A stretch of DNA of 64,000 nt from Ochrobactrum sp. BTU1 (GTDB lineage: Bacteria; Pseudomonadota; Alphaproteobacteria; Rhizobiales; Rhizobiaceae). The notes under the pieces were generated by a model. The model saw only the letters and a list, made by a program, of their open reading frames with translations, ran no database searches and was not told where the DNA came from. Below are positions 8,119 to 19,171 of this stretch, piece by piece (the first letter of the stretch is position 1; each line of letters opens with the position of its first letter). The stretch covers positions 496,001-560,000 of the forward strand of contig CP076354.1 in assembly GCA_018798825.1 (NCBI GenBank), given 5' to 3'. The position numbers and the translations under genes are program-made.

Positions 8119-8690
8119 CAAGAAGCTCCGAAAGAAGAAATGGCTGTTTCGCTGGCTTTCCTGATCGAATTGAGGATGCGGCTGCGGATTATGCCGCTGA
8201 CTGGACGGATCAGATACCAATAGGGCGTGAAGCGAAGATGACTTTTACGATCAGGGCAAAAGACACGAGTTTCGGTGACTAGGCGCGTTTTGCTGCCCTG
8301 TTTGGTCACTGTGAATGTCAGTGCAAGCTTTGCAACGCCCGGTGTGCAGAAAGCGAGATAATCTTCCGCGCTTTCCATTTTTACGAGGCCGAAATCAGTT
8401 TTCCAAAACTGCCCCACCAGCCCATAAACCAGTGCTTCACTGGGCCTATGATCAAGCAGCGTAAACTCATGCAAGCCGAAAGGCGGCGCAACGTTATTTT
8501 CGCGCCCAAGCAATTTTGCGAGCGCCCGCATAGGCACTTCGCGTAGCGCAATCATGCTGCGGAAGAACATGTCAGTTTCTGGCCTGTAGCTCATTGCCGC
8601 CTGCAAGACGAGCTCAGGAGCAGCATTGACATCGCAGCCATGGATTTCGCTGAAACCATATTCGGGCAGGTATTTGTCGATCAGCTGCAT
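8118..8690 (-). CDS. SRPBCC-like (START/polyketide-cyclase fold) protein
   Basis: 190 residues with the pattern of an SRPBCC ligand-binding protein: IALREVPMRALAKLLGR near the N-terminus, GLVGQFWKTDFGLV, FTVTKQGSKTRLVTETRVFC and a final amphipathic helix (RFTPYWYLIRPVSGIIR). Members bind hydrophobic ligands; no function is assigned. It begins nine bases after the tldD stop and its stop overlaps the start of the VOC gene, so these genes are very likely one operon. Confidence 0.72.
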   Translation of the reverse strand: MQLIDKYLPEYGFSEIHGCDVNAAPELVLQAAMSYRPETDMFFRSMIALREVPMRALAKLLGRENNVAPPFGLHEFTLLDHRPSEALVYGLVGQFWKTDFGLVKMESAEDYLAFCTPGVAKLALTFTVTKQGSKTRLVTETRVFCPDRKSHLRFTPYWYLIRPVSGIIRSRILNSIRKASETAISSFGAS

Positions 8691-8699
8691 GAGCAGGGA

Positions 8700-10112
8700 T
8701 TATACCGCTGTACCGCCGACAGTCACCTGATCCATGCGCAGATGCGGCTGGCCAACGCCGACCGGAACCCACTGTCCGCCCTTACCACAATTGCCCGACC
8801 CGGTATCGAGTTTCATATCATTGCCGATCATCGAAATGCGCTGCATGGCATCCGGGCCATTGCCGATCAGCATCGCGCCCTTGATAGGCGCACCGATCTT
8901 GCCGTCTTCGATCATGTAAGCTTCCGTGCAACCGAACACGAATTTGCCAGACGTAATGTCCACCTGACCGCCGCCGAATGAAACGGCATAAATGCCCTTC
9001 CTCATGGAGGCGATGATCTCTTCCGGCGTTTTGTCACCAGAAAGCATATAGGTGTTGGTCATGCGCGGCATGGGTGCGTGTGCATAAGATTCGCGGCGAC
9101 CATTGCCAGTGGCTTCCATGCCCATCAGGCGGGCATTCTGCCGGTCCTGCATGTAATTCACCAGCTTGCCATCTTCGATCAGCACGGTGCGATTGGTCGG
9201 TGTGCCTTCATCATCGATGGTCAGTGAGCCGCGACGCTCGGAGATCGTACCGTCATCGACAACGGTTACGCCTTTCGAAGCCACCTGCTGTCCGAGAAGG
9301 CCGGCAAAGGCGGAAGTCTTCTTACGATTGAAGTCGCCTTCAAGGCCGTGACCAACGGCTTCATGCAGCATTACACCCGGCCAGCCATTGCCCAGCACAA
9401 TGTCATAGGTGCCAGCCGGGGCGGGGATCGCTTCGAGATTAATCAGAGCCTGACGCAATGCTTCATCGGCAACGCTCTGCCAGCTTTCCGTGGAGATAAA
9501 ATCACCAAAGCCCTTGCGTCCACCAAGTGTGTGGGAACCGGATTCCTGACGGTCGCCATTGCCTGCTACCACCGAAACGCTCAAACGCACCATTGGGCGA
9601 ACATCACGCACAAAATGCCCATCAGCCCGCAAAATTTCCACCTGCTGCCATGATCCGGCGATGGAAACAGAAACCTGCCGCACCTTGGGATCTTTCGCCC
9701 GCAGATAGGCATCGATTTTCTGCAGAAGCTGAACTTTTGCATCGAAAGTTGGCGAGCCGATTGGGTTCTCGTCAGTATAAAGATGGCGATTGGTACCAGC
9801 AGGTGCCGCTGCATATGTGCCGCTATGACCTGTCAGTGTGGCCGAGACCGCATCGGACGCGCGTTTGAGAGCCGCAACTGAGAGATCGCCCGCATGGGCA
9901 TAGCCAATGGCTTCGCCAGCAACAGCGCGCAAGCCAAATCCCTGATCCTGATTGAACGAGCCGGTCTTCAGGCGTCCGTTATCGAAAACGAGTGCTTCCG
10001 CCTCGCGATATTCCATAAAGAGTTCGCCGTCGTCGCTACCTTTCAGGCTTTGCGAGACAAGGCGCTCAATATCGTCACGAGTTACATCGAAGCTATCGAT
10101 CAGGCTCTTCAT
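8700..10112 (-). CDS. tldD: metalloprotease TldD
   Basis: Zinc-dependent peptidase subunit (470 residues) that in Escherichia coli works with TldE/PmbA to trim unstructured peptides such as the microcin B17 precursor, and is linked to CcdA antitoxin breakdown. The HEAVGHGLEGD segment gives the HExxxH zinc site; the C-terminal FGCTEAYMIEDGKI and GNCGKGG blocks are typical. The ATG at 10112 has GCAGGA upstream; an earlier in-frame start adds an unlikely ten residues. It heads the minus-strand run ending in the barstar-like gene. No tldE lies in this window. Confidence 0.94.
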   Translation of the reverse strand: MKSLIDSFDVTRDDIERLVSQSLKGSDDGELFMEYREAEALVFDNGRLKTGSFNQDQGFGLRAVAGEAIGYAHAGDLSVAALKRASDAVSATLTGHSGTYAAAPAGTNRHLYTDENPIGSPTFDAKVQLLQKIDAYLRAKDPKVRQVSVSIAGSWQQVEILRADGHFVRDVRPMVRLSVSVVAGNGDRQESGSHTLGGRKGFGDFISTESWQSVADEALRQALINLEAIPAPAGTYDIVLGNGWPGVMLHEAVGHGLEGDFNRKKTSAFAGLLGQQVASKGVTVVDDGTISERRGSLTIDDEGTPTNRTVLIEDGKLVNYMQDRQNARLMGMEATGNGRRESYAHAPMPRMTNTYMLSGDKTPEEIIASMRKGIYAVSFGGGQVDITSGKFVFGCTEAYMIEDGKIGAPIKGAMLIGNGPDAMQRISMIGNDMKLDTGSGNCGKGGQWVPVGVGQPHLRMDQVTVGGTAV

Positions 10113-10181
10113 AAAAATAATCCTGCGGCATGTGTTTGCCACAGGATGTAAGCGCTAAATCGGTTGAGAACAACCTTGAGA

Positions 10182-10793
10182 TTACGGCAAGGCGTCGAAG
10201 CCTTCACCAAATCCCTTCAAATCTACGGGAATTCCAACCCCTTCTTCCGGTGTCTGGAAGACGATGAAGGTTGCAGACTTGCCATTGCGGAATGTGTTGA
10301 GCAGTTCGTCTTCAAGGATGACCTCTGCATAGCAGCCGTCTTCAAAGCAGCGCACGAAATAGGCGCGGCCGATATCCTTGCCATCAACATTCAAGCCAAG
10401 GCCGTTTGGCAGCAATACGCCGAGCGGGGCCAGAACGCGCAGGATACGAGCCTTGTTATCAGCAGTTTTGAGAACAACGACCGAAAGACCGAGTTCGGGA
10501 CGCTTGGCTGCAACCACGTTCTGAATGAGCGCGCATTGCTCGGTTTTGGCACCGGCTGGCGTATCACACAGAATTGCCCATGGGCCATGTTGTGATTTGA
10601 GCGTGCCGCTCTGCTGCGGCGTCGCGGAAGATTGCGGCTGCGCAGGTGTTTGTGCCGTTGGTGCTGGAAGTTGCGCAGGCGTTTCCTGCGCGACTGACGG
10701 CATTGTGGCAGCCGCGAAGACCAGAGCTACACTCGTTGCAAGGGTAGCAAAGCGTTGGAAAATCGAGCGGCGGGCGGATGTGCGGAAAATCAT
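10182..10793 (-). CDS. invasion-associated locus B (IalB) family protein
   Basis: Periplasmic protein of 203 residues: basic N-terminus, hydrophobic signal segment ending around SVAQE, a Pro/Gln/Thr-rich linker, then the IalB domain with HGPWAILCDTP and two Cys pairs including FVRCFEDGCYAEV. IalB was first described in Bartonella invasion of red cells, but the family is widespread in Rhizobiales and often has no virulence role. The start at 10793 has TGGAG upstream. It is transcribed divergently from coxB. Confidence 0.88.
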   Translation of the reverse strand: MIFRTSARRSIFQRFATLATSVALVFAAATMPSVAQETPAQLPAPTAQTPAQPQSSATPQQSGTLKSQHGPWAILCDTPAGAKTEQCALIQNVVAAKRPELGLSVVVLKTADNKARILRVLAPLGVLLPNGLGLNVDGKDIGRAYFVRCFEDGCYAEVILEDELLNTFRNGKSATFIVFQTPEEGVGIPVDLKGFGEGFDALP

Positions 10794-11199
10794 GAAATCT
10801 CCAGATCGAATCACCGGGACGTTACCCTCCGAAACAGGCGGTGAAAAGCTATTGTCGCTTCCGAGCCATCATCGCAAAGGTGATACCGGCATTGCATCTA
10901 AGATGCATCCCCGGCAGTTGCATCCATTATCACGCGGCACGTTAGAGGAAACCTCTTGCTAAATCATGGCTTCATTATGGGTTTATCAGGTTTTTCCCAA
11001 GTTTTCGAAGGGTTATGACGCTTTATTGAATGATCGGCATGCGGGCCTCTGACGCAGGCTTGCGCGCAAAAATGCCGCACAGGAACATATTCGCCTTCCT
11101 TGCGGTGTGCGTTAAGGTGTGGTTTGAACGCTGACGGGGGATACGGCCGTCTAAACGTCCGGCGTCGAGCCTGAAAGGGCGAAAAGGGAGAGAGTTCTG
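10794..11199. promoter_or_regulatory. divergent control region, IalB-family gene / coxB
   Basis: About 400 bases with no convincing gene. It should hold promoters for both the leftward IalB-family gene and the rightward cox operon. The one clear structure is a 15-base palindrome, TGCATCT-A-AGATGCA (10893-10907), which could be an operator. I could not assign -35/-10 boxes with confidence. Confidence 0.5.
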
Positions 11200-12084
11200 G
11201 TGGATAAATTTGTTGCCACAACGAGGGGTGCCGTCGTTGGTGCTTTCGCATTGCTGTGGACGAGCGGTGCCGCTTTGGCGGATCAGCCGCGTCCATGGGA
11301 GATAAGATTTCAAGAAGCTGCGACCGGTATTGCCGAGCAGATTCATTGGTTTGAGCGTTATACGCTCTGGTTCATCATTCCAATCACATTGCTGGTTCTG
11401 GCGCTGATCGTCTGGTGTGTGATCAGGTTCCGCGCAAGCGCAAACCCAGAACCATCCAAGACCAGTCATAATACGGCTATCGAGGTTATCTGGACCGTGG
11501 GTCCGGTCATTATTCTGCTTTTCCTTGCGGTGCCGTCGTTCCAGCTTCTGACTGCGCAATATTCGCCTCAGGATCCGACGCTGACGGTCAAAGCAACCGG
11601 TTATCAGTGGTACTGGGGCTATGAATATCAGACCGAAACGCCGGTAAGCTTTGATTCGCTTATCCTGAAGGATGCTGATCGCGCTGCTGCAGGCAAAGAA
11701 GATCATGCTCGTTATCCGCGCCTTCTGGCAGTCGATAACGAAGTGGTCGTGCCGATTGGCGAAACGGTCCGTCTTCTGGTAACAGCGGCCGATGTGATCC
11801 ATTCATGGACCATTCCGGCCTTTGGTGTGAAAATGGACGCCGTACCGGGCCGTATCAACGAAGCCTGGTTCAAAGCCGACAAGGAAGGCCTCTATTATGG
11901 CCAGTGTTCCGAGCTCTGCGGCAAGGACCATGCCTTCATGCCAATCGCCGTTCGTGTCGTCTCAAAAGAGCAGTACAACACATGGCTGACGGCAGCCGCC
12001 TCGGATGTTCCGGGTGCAAACAAGGCGCTTCAGGCTGAGCTTGAAGGCGATGCAAACGATAAAGTGGCTGCGGCGGGTCTTTAA
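11200..12084 (+). CDS. coxB: cytochrome c oxidase subunit II
   Basis: Carries the CuA centre that accepts electrons from cytochrome c in the aa3 terminal oxidase. 294 residues: signal peptide to about residue 27 (ALADQ), two transmembrane helices (about 53-75 and 95-115), then the periplasmic cupredoxin domain. CuA ligands are in CSELCGKDHAFM with an upstream His in VIHSWTIP. The aromatic GYQWYWGYEY electron-entry segment is present. GTG start preceded by GGGAGAGAG. First gene of the oxidase operon. Confidence 0.97.
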   Translation: MDKFVATTRGAVVGAFALLWTSGAALADQPRPWEIRFQEAATGIAEQIHWFERYTLWFIIPITLLVLALIVWCVIRFRASANPEPSKTSHNTAIEVIWTVGPVIILLFLAVPSFQLLTAQYSPQDPTLTVKATGYQWYWGYEYQTETPVSFDSLILKDADRAAAGKEDHARYPRLLAVDNEVVVPIGETVRLLVTAADVIHSWTIPAFGVKMDAVPGRINEAWFKADKEGLYYGQCSELCGKDHAFMPIAVRVVSKEQYNTWLTAAASDVPGANKALQAELEGDANDKVAAAGL

Positions 12085-12109
12085 AGACTTCGATACGCAA
12101 GACTGTTGA

Positions 12110-13786
<1,677 letters not shown>

Positions 13787-13795
13787 ATGTGCAAG

Positions 13796-13821
13796 GGGCG
13801 AGCCCTGAAAGGGGTTCGCCC
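13796..13821 (+). terminator. hairpin after coxA
   Basis: Ten-bp stem with one G-T wobble: 13796-13805 (GGGCGAGCCC) with 13812-13821 (GGGTTCGCCC), 6-base loop. There is no T-run, so it is more likely an mRNA-stabilising or attenuating structure within the cox operon than a full terminator. It would fit higher expression of coxB-coxA than of the assembly genes downstream. Confidence 0.45.
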
Positions 13822-14004
13822 TCGCGCAAAACTGTGATATGTGCGGGCGGCATTCAGTTCCGTCCGTCACCGATTGACGTTCAAGACGACGCTTCTGACT
13901 AGGAGTGAATGCATCTCCGGGAGGTAAAAGTCGTATTGAATAGCTGATGTGTGCTCTGGGCCGAGCACAGCATTGGCCCGGTGAATTCGAGGTTGTAGAA
14001 GTTA

Positions 14005-14952
14005 ATGTCTCTGGTGGAAAAAAACACGGTTTCCGATGACGCATTCGCTCTTTCCGAGGCGACTGCGCGGGATTATCTCGTCCTGCTGAAGCCGCGTGTG
14101 ATGTCACTTGTGGTGTTCACCGGGCTTGTGGGCTTGGTGCTTGCGCCTGGGCATATGAATCCTGTGCTGGCTGCGATCAGCATTCTCTGCATTGCGGTGG
14201 GTGCTGGCGCGTCCGGGGCTCTCAATATGTGGTACGATGCCGATATTGATGCCGTGATGAAGCGCACCCGCAATCGTCCAATTCCAGCAGGTATCATTGC
14301 ACCGAACCAGGTTCTGGCATTTGGCCTCACGCTTTCGGTATTTTCTGTCATTACGCTTGGCCTGATGGTCAATTGGCTGGCTGCAGCTCTTCTTGCTTTC
14401 ACCATCTTCTTCTATGCCGTGATCTACACGATGTGGCTCAAACGCTCGACGCCGCAGAACATCGTTATCGGTGGCGCCGCCGGTGCTTTCCCGCCAATGA
14501 TCGGCTGGGCTGCTGCAACTGGCGAGATCACATGGGACAGCGTTGTGCTGTTCATGATCATCTTTCTTTGGACGCCACCACATTTCTGGGCTTTGTCGCT
14601 GTTTTCGACCAATGACTATGAAGCCGCACGAGTCCCCATGATGCCGAATGTGAGGGGCGAACTATCGACCCGTCGTCAGGCGATGTTCTATGCCGTAATC
14701 ATGGCGCCTGTAGGTGTGCTGCCTTACGTGCTTGGTTTTGCTGGCATCACTTATGGCGTGATTTCTACACTGCTCGGTCTGGCATTCGTCTATTATGCAT
14801 GGCGCATGTGGATGGCCGAAAGCCATGCTCAGATGCTGCTTGCCGCGCGCAAACTGTTCCGTTTTTCGCTGATGTACCTTTCGGGCGTCTTTGCGGTTCT
14901 GCTGGTGGAAGCGCTGGCGATCAGGCTGCTGACAGCCTTTGGAGTGATTTGA
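14005..14952 (+). CDS. ctaB: protohaem IX farnesyltransferase (haem O synthase)
   Basis: Attaches a farnesyl group to haem b to make haem O, the precursor of the haem a used by CoxA. 315 residues, UbiA-type polyprenyltransferase with about nine membrane helices. The prenyl-diphosphate-binding Asp motif is [15 protein letters not shown] and the second conserved loop is [10 protein letters not shown]. Preceded by a 218-base gap with a hairpin after coxA. Its TGA overlaps the coxF start. Confidence 0.96.
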   Translation: MSLVEKNTVSDDAFALSEATARDYLVLLKPRVMSLVVFTGLVGLVLAPGHMNPVLAAISILCIAVGAGASGALNMWYDADIDAVMKRTRNRPIPAGIIAPNQVLAFGLTLSVFSVITLGLMVNWLAAALLAFTIFFYAVIYTMWLKRSTPQNIVIGGAAGAFPPMIGWAAATGEITWDSVVLFMIIFLWTPPHFWALSLFSTNDYEAARVPMMPNVRGELSTRRQAMFYAVIMAPVGVLPYVLGFAGITYGVISTLLGLAFVYYAWRMWMAESHAQMLLAARKLFRFSLMYLSGVFAVLLVEALAIRLLTAFGVI

Positions 14953-15137
14953 TGGGTAATTCTGTACAGAAGCCAAATAACGAGGAACTAGATCTGGTTG
15001 TACCAACTGAGCAGCAGAGAAAAGCTCAGCGCAACCGTTCCTGGGGCCTCGCAATTGCTTTGGCTCTGTTCGTTGTCCTCGTTTATGTGGGCACAATGGC
15101 AAAGCTGGGAGCGAATGTTCTGGTTCGTCCACTCTAA
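14952..15137 (+). CDS. coxF: CoxF-like small membrane protein
   Basis: 61 residues with a polar N-terminus and one transmembrane helix (about 32-49), ending VLVRPL. The position between ctaB and ctaG is where alphaproteobacteria such as Rhizobium and Bradyrhizobium carry coxF, a small oxidase assembly or accessory protein. The ATG overlaps the ctaB stop codon (TGATG), so translation is coupled. Assigned mainly from position, size and topology. Confidence 0.78.
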   Translation: MGNSVQKPNNEELDLVVPTEQQRKAQRNRSWGLAIALALFVVLVYVGTMAKLGANVLVRPL

Positions 15138-15178
15138 TTTTAGGGTGGACTGATAAGAGTTCTATCTGGGAGGAGAGA

Positions 15179-15793
15179 ATGGCAGATCAGCAGAAAATTG
15201 ATGAGAAGCAGAAGCGGCTCAATCGTTCAAACCGTACGGTTGCGATTGCGTGTCTGTCCTTCTTTGTCTGCATGATTGGCGCGGCTTATGCTTCAGTGCC
15301 GCTCTATCGTATTTTCTGCCAGGTAACGGGTTACGGCGGCACCACGCAGCGCGTTGAGCAATATTCCGATACCATTCTGGACAAGACCATGAAGGTGCGT
15401 TTCGACGCCAACACCGCAAATGGTTTGCCTTGGGAATTCAAGCCGGTTGAGCGCGAAGTGACCGTGCGTATCGGCGAAACCACCATGATAAAATATGAAG
15501 CGCGTAATCTGTTTGATGAGCCGACCTATGGTCGCGCGAGCTTCAATGTGGCTCCGGGCCGTGCAGGCGCTTATTTCAACAAGGTTGAATGCTTCTGCTT
15601 TACCGATACGACTTTGCAGCCGGGTGAAGACATGGAAATGCCGGTTGTTTTCTTCGTTGACCCGGAGATCGTCAATGATCCGGATTTGAAAGACGTAAAG
15701 ACGATTACACTTTCCTACACGTTCTTCCCGATTGACAAGCCGAAGCCTGTTGCAAATGCAAAAGCGACACCAGCGGGTAATAGCGGAAGCTGA
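15179..15793 (+). CDS. ctaG: cytochrome c oxidase assembly protein CtaG (Cox11 family)
   Basis: Copper chaperone that inserts CuB into CoxA. 204 residues: cytoplasmic N-terminus, one membrane helix (about 20-42), then a periplasmic immunoglobulin-like domain. The copper-binding motif is ECFCFTD, with another conserved Cys in [12 protein letters not shown]. The upstream AGGAGAG is a strong ribosome-binding site. Member of the cox operon. Confidence 0.96.
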   Translation: MADQQKIDEKQKRLNRSNRTVAIACLSFFVCMIGAAYASVPLYRIFCQVTGYGGTTQRVEQYSDTILDKTMKVRFDANTANGLPWEFKPVEREVTVRIGETTMIKYEARNLFDEPTYGRASFNVAPGRAGAYFNKVECFCFTDTTLQPGEDMEMPVVFFVDPEIVNDPDLKDVKTITLSYTFFPIDKPKPVANAKATPAGNSGS

Positions 15794-15930
15794 TTTCGAA
15801 AATTGTGCGGCACACAATGCCGCAAAGACAAAAGAGCCAAGCGGCTCTATGTTGCGATACTAAGGGATTTGTCTGAGATTCTTAGGGGAGCTTAGACAGG
15901 AAGGCACAGAGAGGAGCCTTGGGGAGAGAC

Positions 15931-16809
15931 ATGGCTGACGTTCACGAGAAAAATCACGACTATCACATCATCGCGCCCAGCCCATGGCCGTTCCTGAGTT
16001 CGGTTGGCGCGTTCGTGCTTGCCGTCGGCGGCATTTCATGGATGCGTTATATCAATAACGGCCAGCTTCCGTTCTTCGGTATCAATCTGGTGACGCCATG
16101 GATTTTCTTCATCGGCTTGGCGATCGTTTTGTATTGCATGTATGCTTGGTGGGCAGACACGATCAAGGAAGGCCATGAAGGCCATCATACCCGCGTCGTG
16201 GCACTGCATCTGCGCTACGGCATGATCATGTTCATTGCCTCGGAAGTCATGTTCTTTGCTGCATGGTTCTGGGCATTTTTCGATGCAAGCCTGTTCCCGA
16301 ACGAAGTGCATCAGGTGATGCGCGCTGAATTCACAGGCGGTCAGTGGCCTCCAAAGGGCATCGAAGTTCTCGATCCGCTGCACCTGCCGCTTTACAACAC
16401 TGTCATTCTGCTCCTTTCGGGTACGACATTGACGTGGGCGCACCATGCTCTGCTCCACAAGGATCGCAAGGGCATGATCACAGGCCTTGCGCTGACGGTT
16501 GCTTTGGGCGTGCTGTTCTCGTTCGTTCAGGCCTACGAATACATCCATGCACCGTTCGAATTCAAAGACTCGATCTATGGCGCGACCTTCTTCATGGCAA
16601 CTGGCTTCCATGGCTTCCACGTCATCGTGGGAACGATTTTCCTGCTGGTTATCCTGTTCCGCGCGATGGGTGGTGATTTCACCCCGGAACGCCATTTTGG
16701 CTTTGAAGCAGCCGCTTGGTATTGGCATTTCGTGGACGTCGTCTGGCTGTTCCTGTTCTTCACGATCTACGTGTGGGGCGGTTGGGGCGCACCAATGCAC
16801 GGCGGCTGA
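15931..16809 (+). CDS. coxC: cytochrome c oxidase subunit III
   Basis: Seven-helix core subunit of the aa3 oxidase that stabilises turnover and binds phospholipid. 292 residues: typical opening with HDYHIIAPSPWP, a Glu-containing SEVMFFAAWFWAFF helix, and the closing WYWHFVDVVWLFLFF. Start chosen at the ATG after GGGGAGAG rather than a TTG four codons upstream. A rho-independent terminator follows. Confidence 0.97.
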   Translation: MADVHEKNHDYHIIAPSPWPFLSSVGAFVLAVGGISWMRYINNGQLPFFGINLVTPWIFFIGLAIVLYCMYAWWADTIKEGHEGHHTRVVALHLRYGMIMFIASEVMFFAAWFWAFFDASLFPNEVHQVMRAEFTGGQWPPKGIEVLDPLHLPLYNTVILLLSGTTLTWAHHALLHKDRKGMITGLALTVALGVLFSFVQAYEYIHAPFEFKDSIYGATFFMATGFHGFHVIVGTIFLLVILFRAMGGDFTPERHFGFEAAAWYWHFVDVVWLFLFFTIYVWGGWGAPMHGG

Positions 16810-16832
16810 TCAGCTGTTTGATAAGATGATGG

Positions 16833-16860
16833 GGCGGCCTTGGAAACATGGCCGCCTTTT
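16833..16860 (+). terminator. rho-independent terminator after coxC
   Basis: Stem GGCGGCC (16833-16839) with GGCCGCC (16850-16856), 10-base loop, then TTTTCTTTT. It likely ends or attenuates the main oxidase transcript before the DUF983 and SURF1 genes. Confidence 0.75.
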
Positions 16861-16887
16861 CTTTTCGCAAGTGTTAGGGAGCGTGTG

Positions 16888-17274
16888 ATGTCGGACCATA
16901 ATCTATATCCAGCAGTCGATCCGGTGAAGAGCGGGCTGACAGGGCATTGCCCGCGCTGCGGCGAGGGTAAACTGTTCGATGGCTTCTTAACTGTCGCGCC
17001 GTGCTGCAGGGTCTGTGGTCTGGACTATTCGTTTGCCGATTCTGGCGATGGGCCTGCCGCCTTCGTCATTCTCATCATCGGTTTCATCGTGGTTGGCCTC
17101 GCATTATGGATGGAGGTCAATTATTCGCCGCCTCTATGGGTGCATTTCATTCTGTGGGTGCCACTGGCGATTATCCTTAGTCTTCTTGCCATGCGCAGCA
17201 TCAAGGGTATTCTCATCAATCTGCAATTTCGCAACAAGGCGTCACAAGGACGTCTGGATGATGACAATGAATGA
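16888..17274 (+). CDS. DUF983 family membrane protein
   Basis: 128 residues: N-terminal zinc-ribbon-like segment with HCPRCGEGKLF and CCRVCGLDY, then two membrane helices (about 56-75 and 80-100). The family is regularly found in alphaproteobacterial oxidase operons between coxC and the SURF1 gene, as here, and is presumed to help oxidase assembly; its biochemical role is not known to me. The ATG follows AGGGAG. Its end overlaps the SURF1 start. Confidence 0.88.
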   Translation: MSDHNLYPAVDPVKSGLTGHCPRCGEGKLFDGFLTVAPCCRVCGLDYSFADSGDGPAAFVILIIGFIVVGLALWMEVNYSPPLWVHFILWVPLAIILSLLAMRSIKGILINLQFRNKASQGRLDDDNE

Positions 17275-18013
17275 CCAATCAAAGCGGCAGCGCCTGCCAT
17301 GGGGATTGCTGATCGCCTCGCTTATCGCGCTGATAATTCTCCTTGGACTGGGTACATGGCAGGTCGAACGGTTGCAGTGGAAAGAAGCGCTGATTGCGTC
17401 CACGCAGGAACGCATTCATGAGCCGCCTGTGCCGCTTGCAGAGATGGAAAAAATCTATCGTGAAAAAGGGACGGTTGAATATCTGCCGGTGACGGTTTCC
17501 GGCACTTTCATGCATCAGGGCGAACGCCATTTTCTGGCGACCTATGAAGGTAAGCCGGGTTTCAATATCTATACGCCGCTGATGCTTGAGGATGGCCGCT
17601 TCGTGCTGGTCAATCGCGGCTTCGTCCCTTACGAAAAGAAAGACCCGCAAACCCGCCTTGATGGACAACTGGATGGCCCTGTGACGATTACGGGGCTTGC
17701 ACGCGATCCGCTCAGCGCAAAGCCGGGCTACTTCCTTCCGGACAATGATGTCGCAAAAAATATCTTCTATTGGAAAGATTGGTCGGCCATGGCTGAAAGC
17801 GCGGATATTCCGTCGCTTGATGATGCTGTGCCGTTCTTTATTGATGCCGATAACAAGCCAAACTTTGGCGGTTTGCCTGTTGGCGGCGTGACGATTATTG
17901 ATTTCCCCAACAACCATTTGCAATATGCGGTTACATGGTATGGCCTCGCTTTGGCGCTGATAGGGGTTGTCGGAAGCTGGCTCTGGCGGTATCGAAAGGC
18001 TACAAAGACTTGA
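17258..18013 (+). CDS. SURF1 family cytochrome oxidase biogenesis protein
   Basis: Assembly factor that delivers haem a to CoxA. 251 residues with one membrane helix at each end (about 16-35 and 225-243) and a periplasmic domain between. Family marks are the GTWQVERLQWKE motif after the first helix and HLQYAVTWYGLA near the end. Three in-frame ATGs (17258, 17261, 17267) compete; AAGGA upstream suits the first. It overlaps the DUF983 gene by 17 bases, so the two are coupled. Confidence 0.92.
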   Translation: MMTMNDQSKRQRLPWGLLIASLIALIILLGLGTWQVERLQWKEALIASTQERIHEPPVPLAEMEKIYREKGTVEYLPVTVSGTFMHQGERHFLATYEGKPGFNIYTPLMLEDGRFVLVNRGFVPYEKKDPQTRLDGQLDGPVTITGLARDPLSAKPGYFLPDNDVAKNIFYWKDWSAMAESADIPSLDDAVPFFIDADNKPNFGGLPVGGVTIIDFPNNHLQYAVTWYGLALALIGVVGSWLWRYRKATKT

Positions 18014-18121
18014 CAAGGGCCTCGTTAGAGCCCAACTCCGGCCTTATATGCCGATCCTACATGCCCGACCCTATATGATTGTGAGCACTTCAAGCCACGC
18101 CGAACCCTGCGAGCACGCTTC

Positions 18122-19171
18122 ATGACCGATACACGCCCCCCTCTGGAAATCCGCCTCTGCGGCCCGCGCGGCTTTTGCGCAGGTGTTGATCGGGCAATCC
18201 AGATCGTGGTGCTGGCTCTGAAGAAATATGGCGCGCCTGTCTATGTGCGTCACGAGATCGTGCATAATCGCTATGTTGTTGAAGGTCTGCAGTCCCGCGG
18301 TGCGATTTTTGTCGAAGAACTTGATGAAATTCCGGCTGAACATCGTGATCAGCCGGTGGTATTCTCCGCCCATGGCGTACCGAAATCAGTGCCAGCGGAT
18401 GCGGAATCCAAGAACCTCTTCTATCTTGATGCAACTTGCCCACTGGTTTCCAAGGTGCATAAGCAGGCCATGCGTCATCAGCGCCTTGGCCGTCACGTCA
18501 TCCTGATCGGTCATTCCGGCCATCCGGAAGTCATCGGCACTATGGGGCAGCTGCCCGAAGGCGCTGTGACGCTCATCGAAACGGTTGAGGATGCGCGGGC
18601 GATTGAATTCGCTGATCCAGATAATCTCGGATTCGTAACCCAGACGACACTGTCGGTAGACGACACAGCTGGTATCATCGTTGAGTTGCAGCAGCGTTTC
18701 CCGAACCTGACGGCACCTGCCGCAGAATCGATCTGCTATGCCACCACGAACCGTCAGGATGCGGTGCGCGCAGCGGCTCCTGGATGCGATCTGTTTCTTA
18801 TCGTGGGTGCTCCGAACTCTTCCAATTCCAAGCGTCTTGTCGAAGTTGCTGAAAAGGCGGGCGCGGGCATGTCGATGCTTGTGCAGCGCGCAAGCGATAT
18901 CGAATGGGACAAGGTCGGTGACATTTCGGTCGTCGGGCTTTCGGCTGGTGCTTCAGCACCTGAGATCATCGTTGATGAAATCATCGATGCTTTCAAAGCC
19001 CGTTTTGATGTGAAGATCGAACTGGCAGAAACGACAGTTGAAACCGAAAACTTCCTTGTGAATCGCGAGATACGCGATGTGGAATTGACGGTGCGTGATA
19101 TGGCATTTGTCAACGGCGAAAACCGGGTCGTCGGTATTCCAAAATTAGAGCGCATCCCGAAAACTGGCTAA
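18122..19171 (+). CDS. ispH: 4-hydroxy-3-methylbut-2-enyl diphosphate reductase IspH
   Basis: Last enzyme of the MEP isoprenoid pathway, making IPP and DMAPP with an iron-sulphur cluster. 349 residues. The three cluster Cys lie in GPRGFCAG (Cys19), [11 protein letters not shown] and [11 protein letters not shown]; the catalytic Glu region is [10 protein letters not shown]. The last residues (ERIPKTG) are read from a dispersed intergenic repeat that overlaps the 3' end. Haem a farnesylation by CtaB depends on this pathway. thrB and rnhA follow on the same strand. Confidence 0.97.
   Translation: MTDTRPPLEIRLCGPRGFCAGVDRAIQIVVLALKKYGAPVYVRHEIVHNRYVVEGLQSRGAIFVEELDEIPAEHRDQPVVFSAHGVPKSVPADAESKNLFYLDATCPLVSKVHKQAMRHQRLGRHVILIGHSGHPEVIGTMGQLPEGAVTLIETVEDARAIEFADPDNLGFVTQTTLSVDDTAGIIVELQQRFPNLTAPAAESICYATTNRQDAVRAAAPGCDLFLIVGAPNSSNSKRLVEVAEKAGAGMSMLVQRASDIEWDKVGDISVVGLSAGASAPEIIVDEIIDAFKARFDVKIELAETTVETENFLVNREIRDVELTVRDMAFVNGENRVVGIPKLERIPKTG

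Noticed and set aside
15833..15848. AGAGCC/GGCTCT hairpin between ctaG and coxC
   Set aside because: Only six base pairs and no T-run; not enough to call a terminator.
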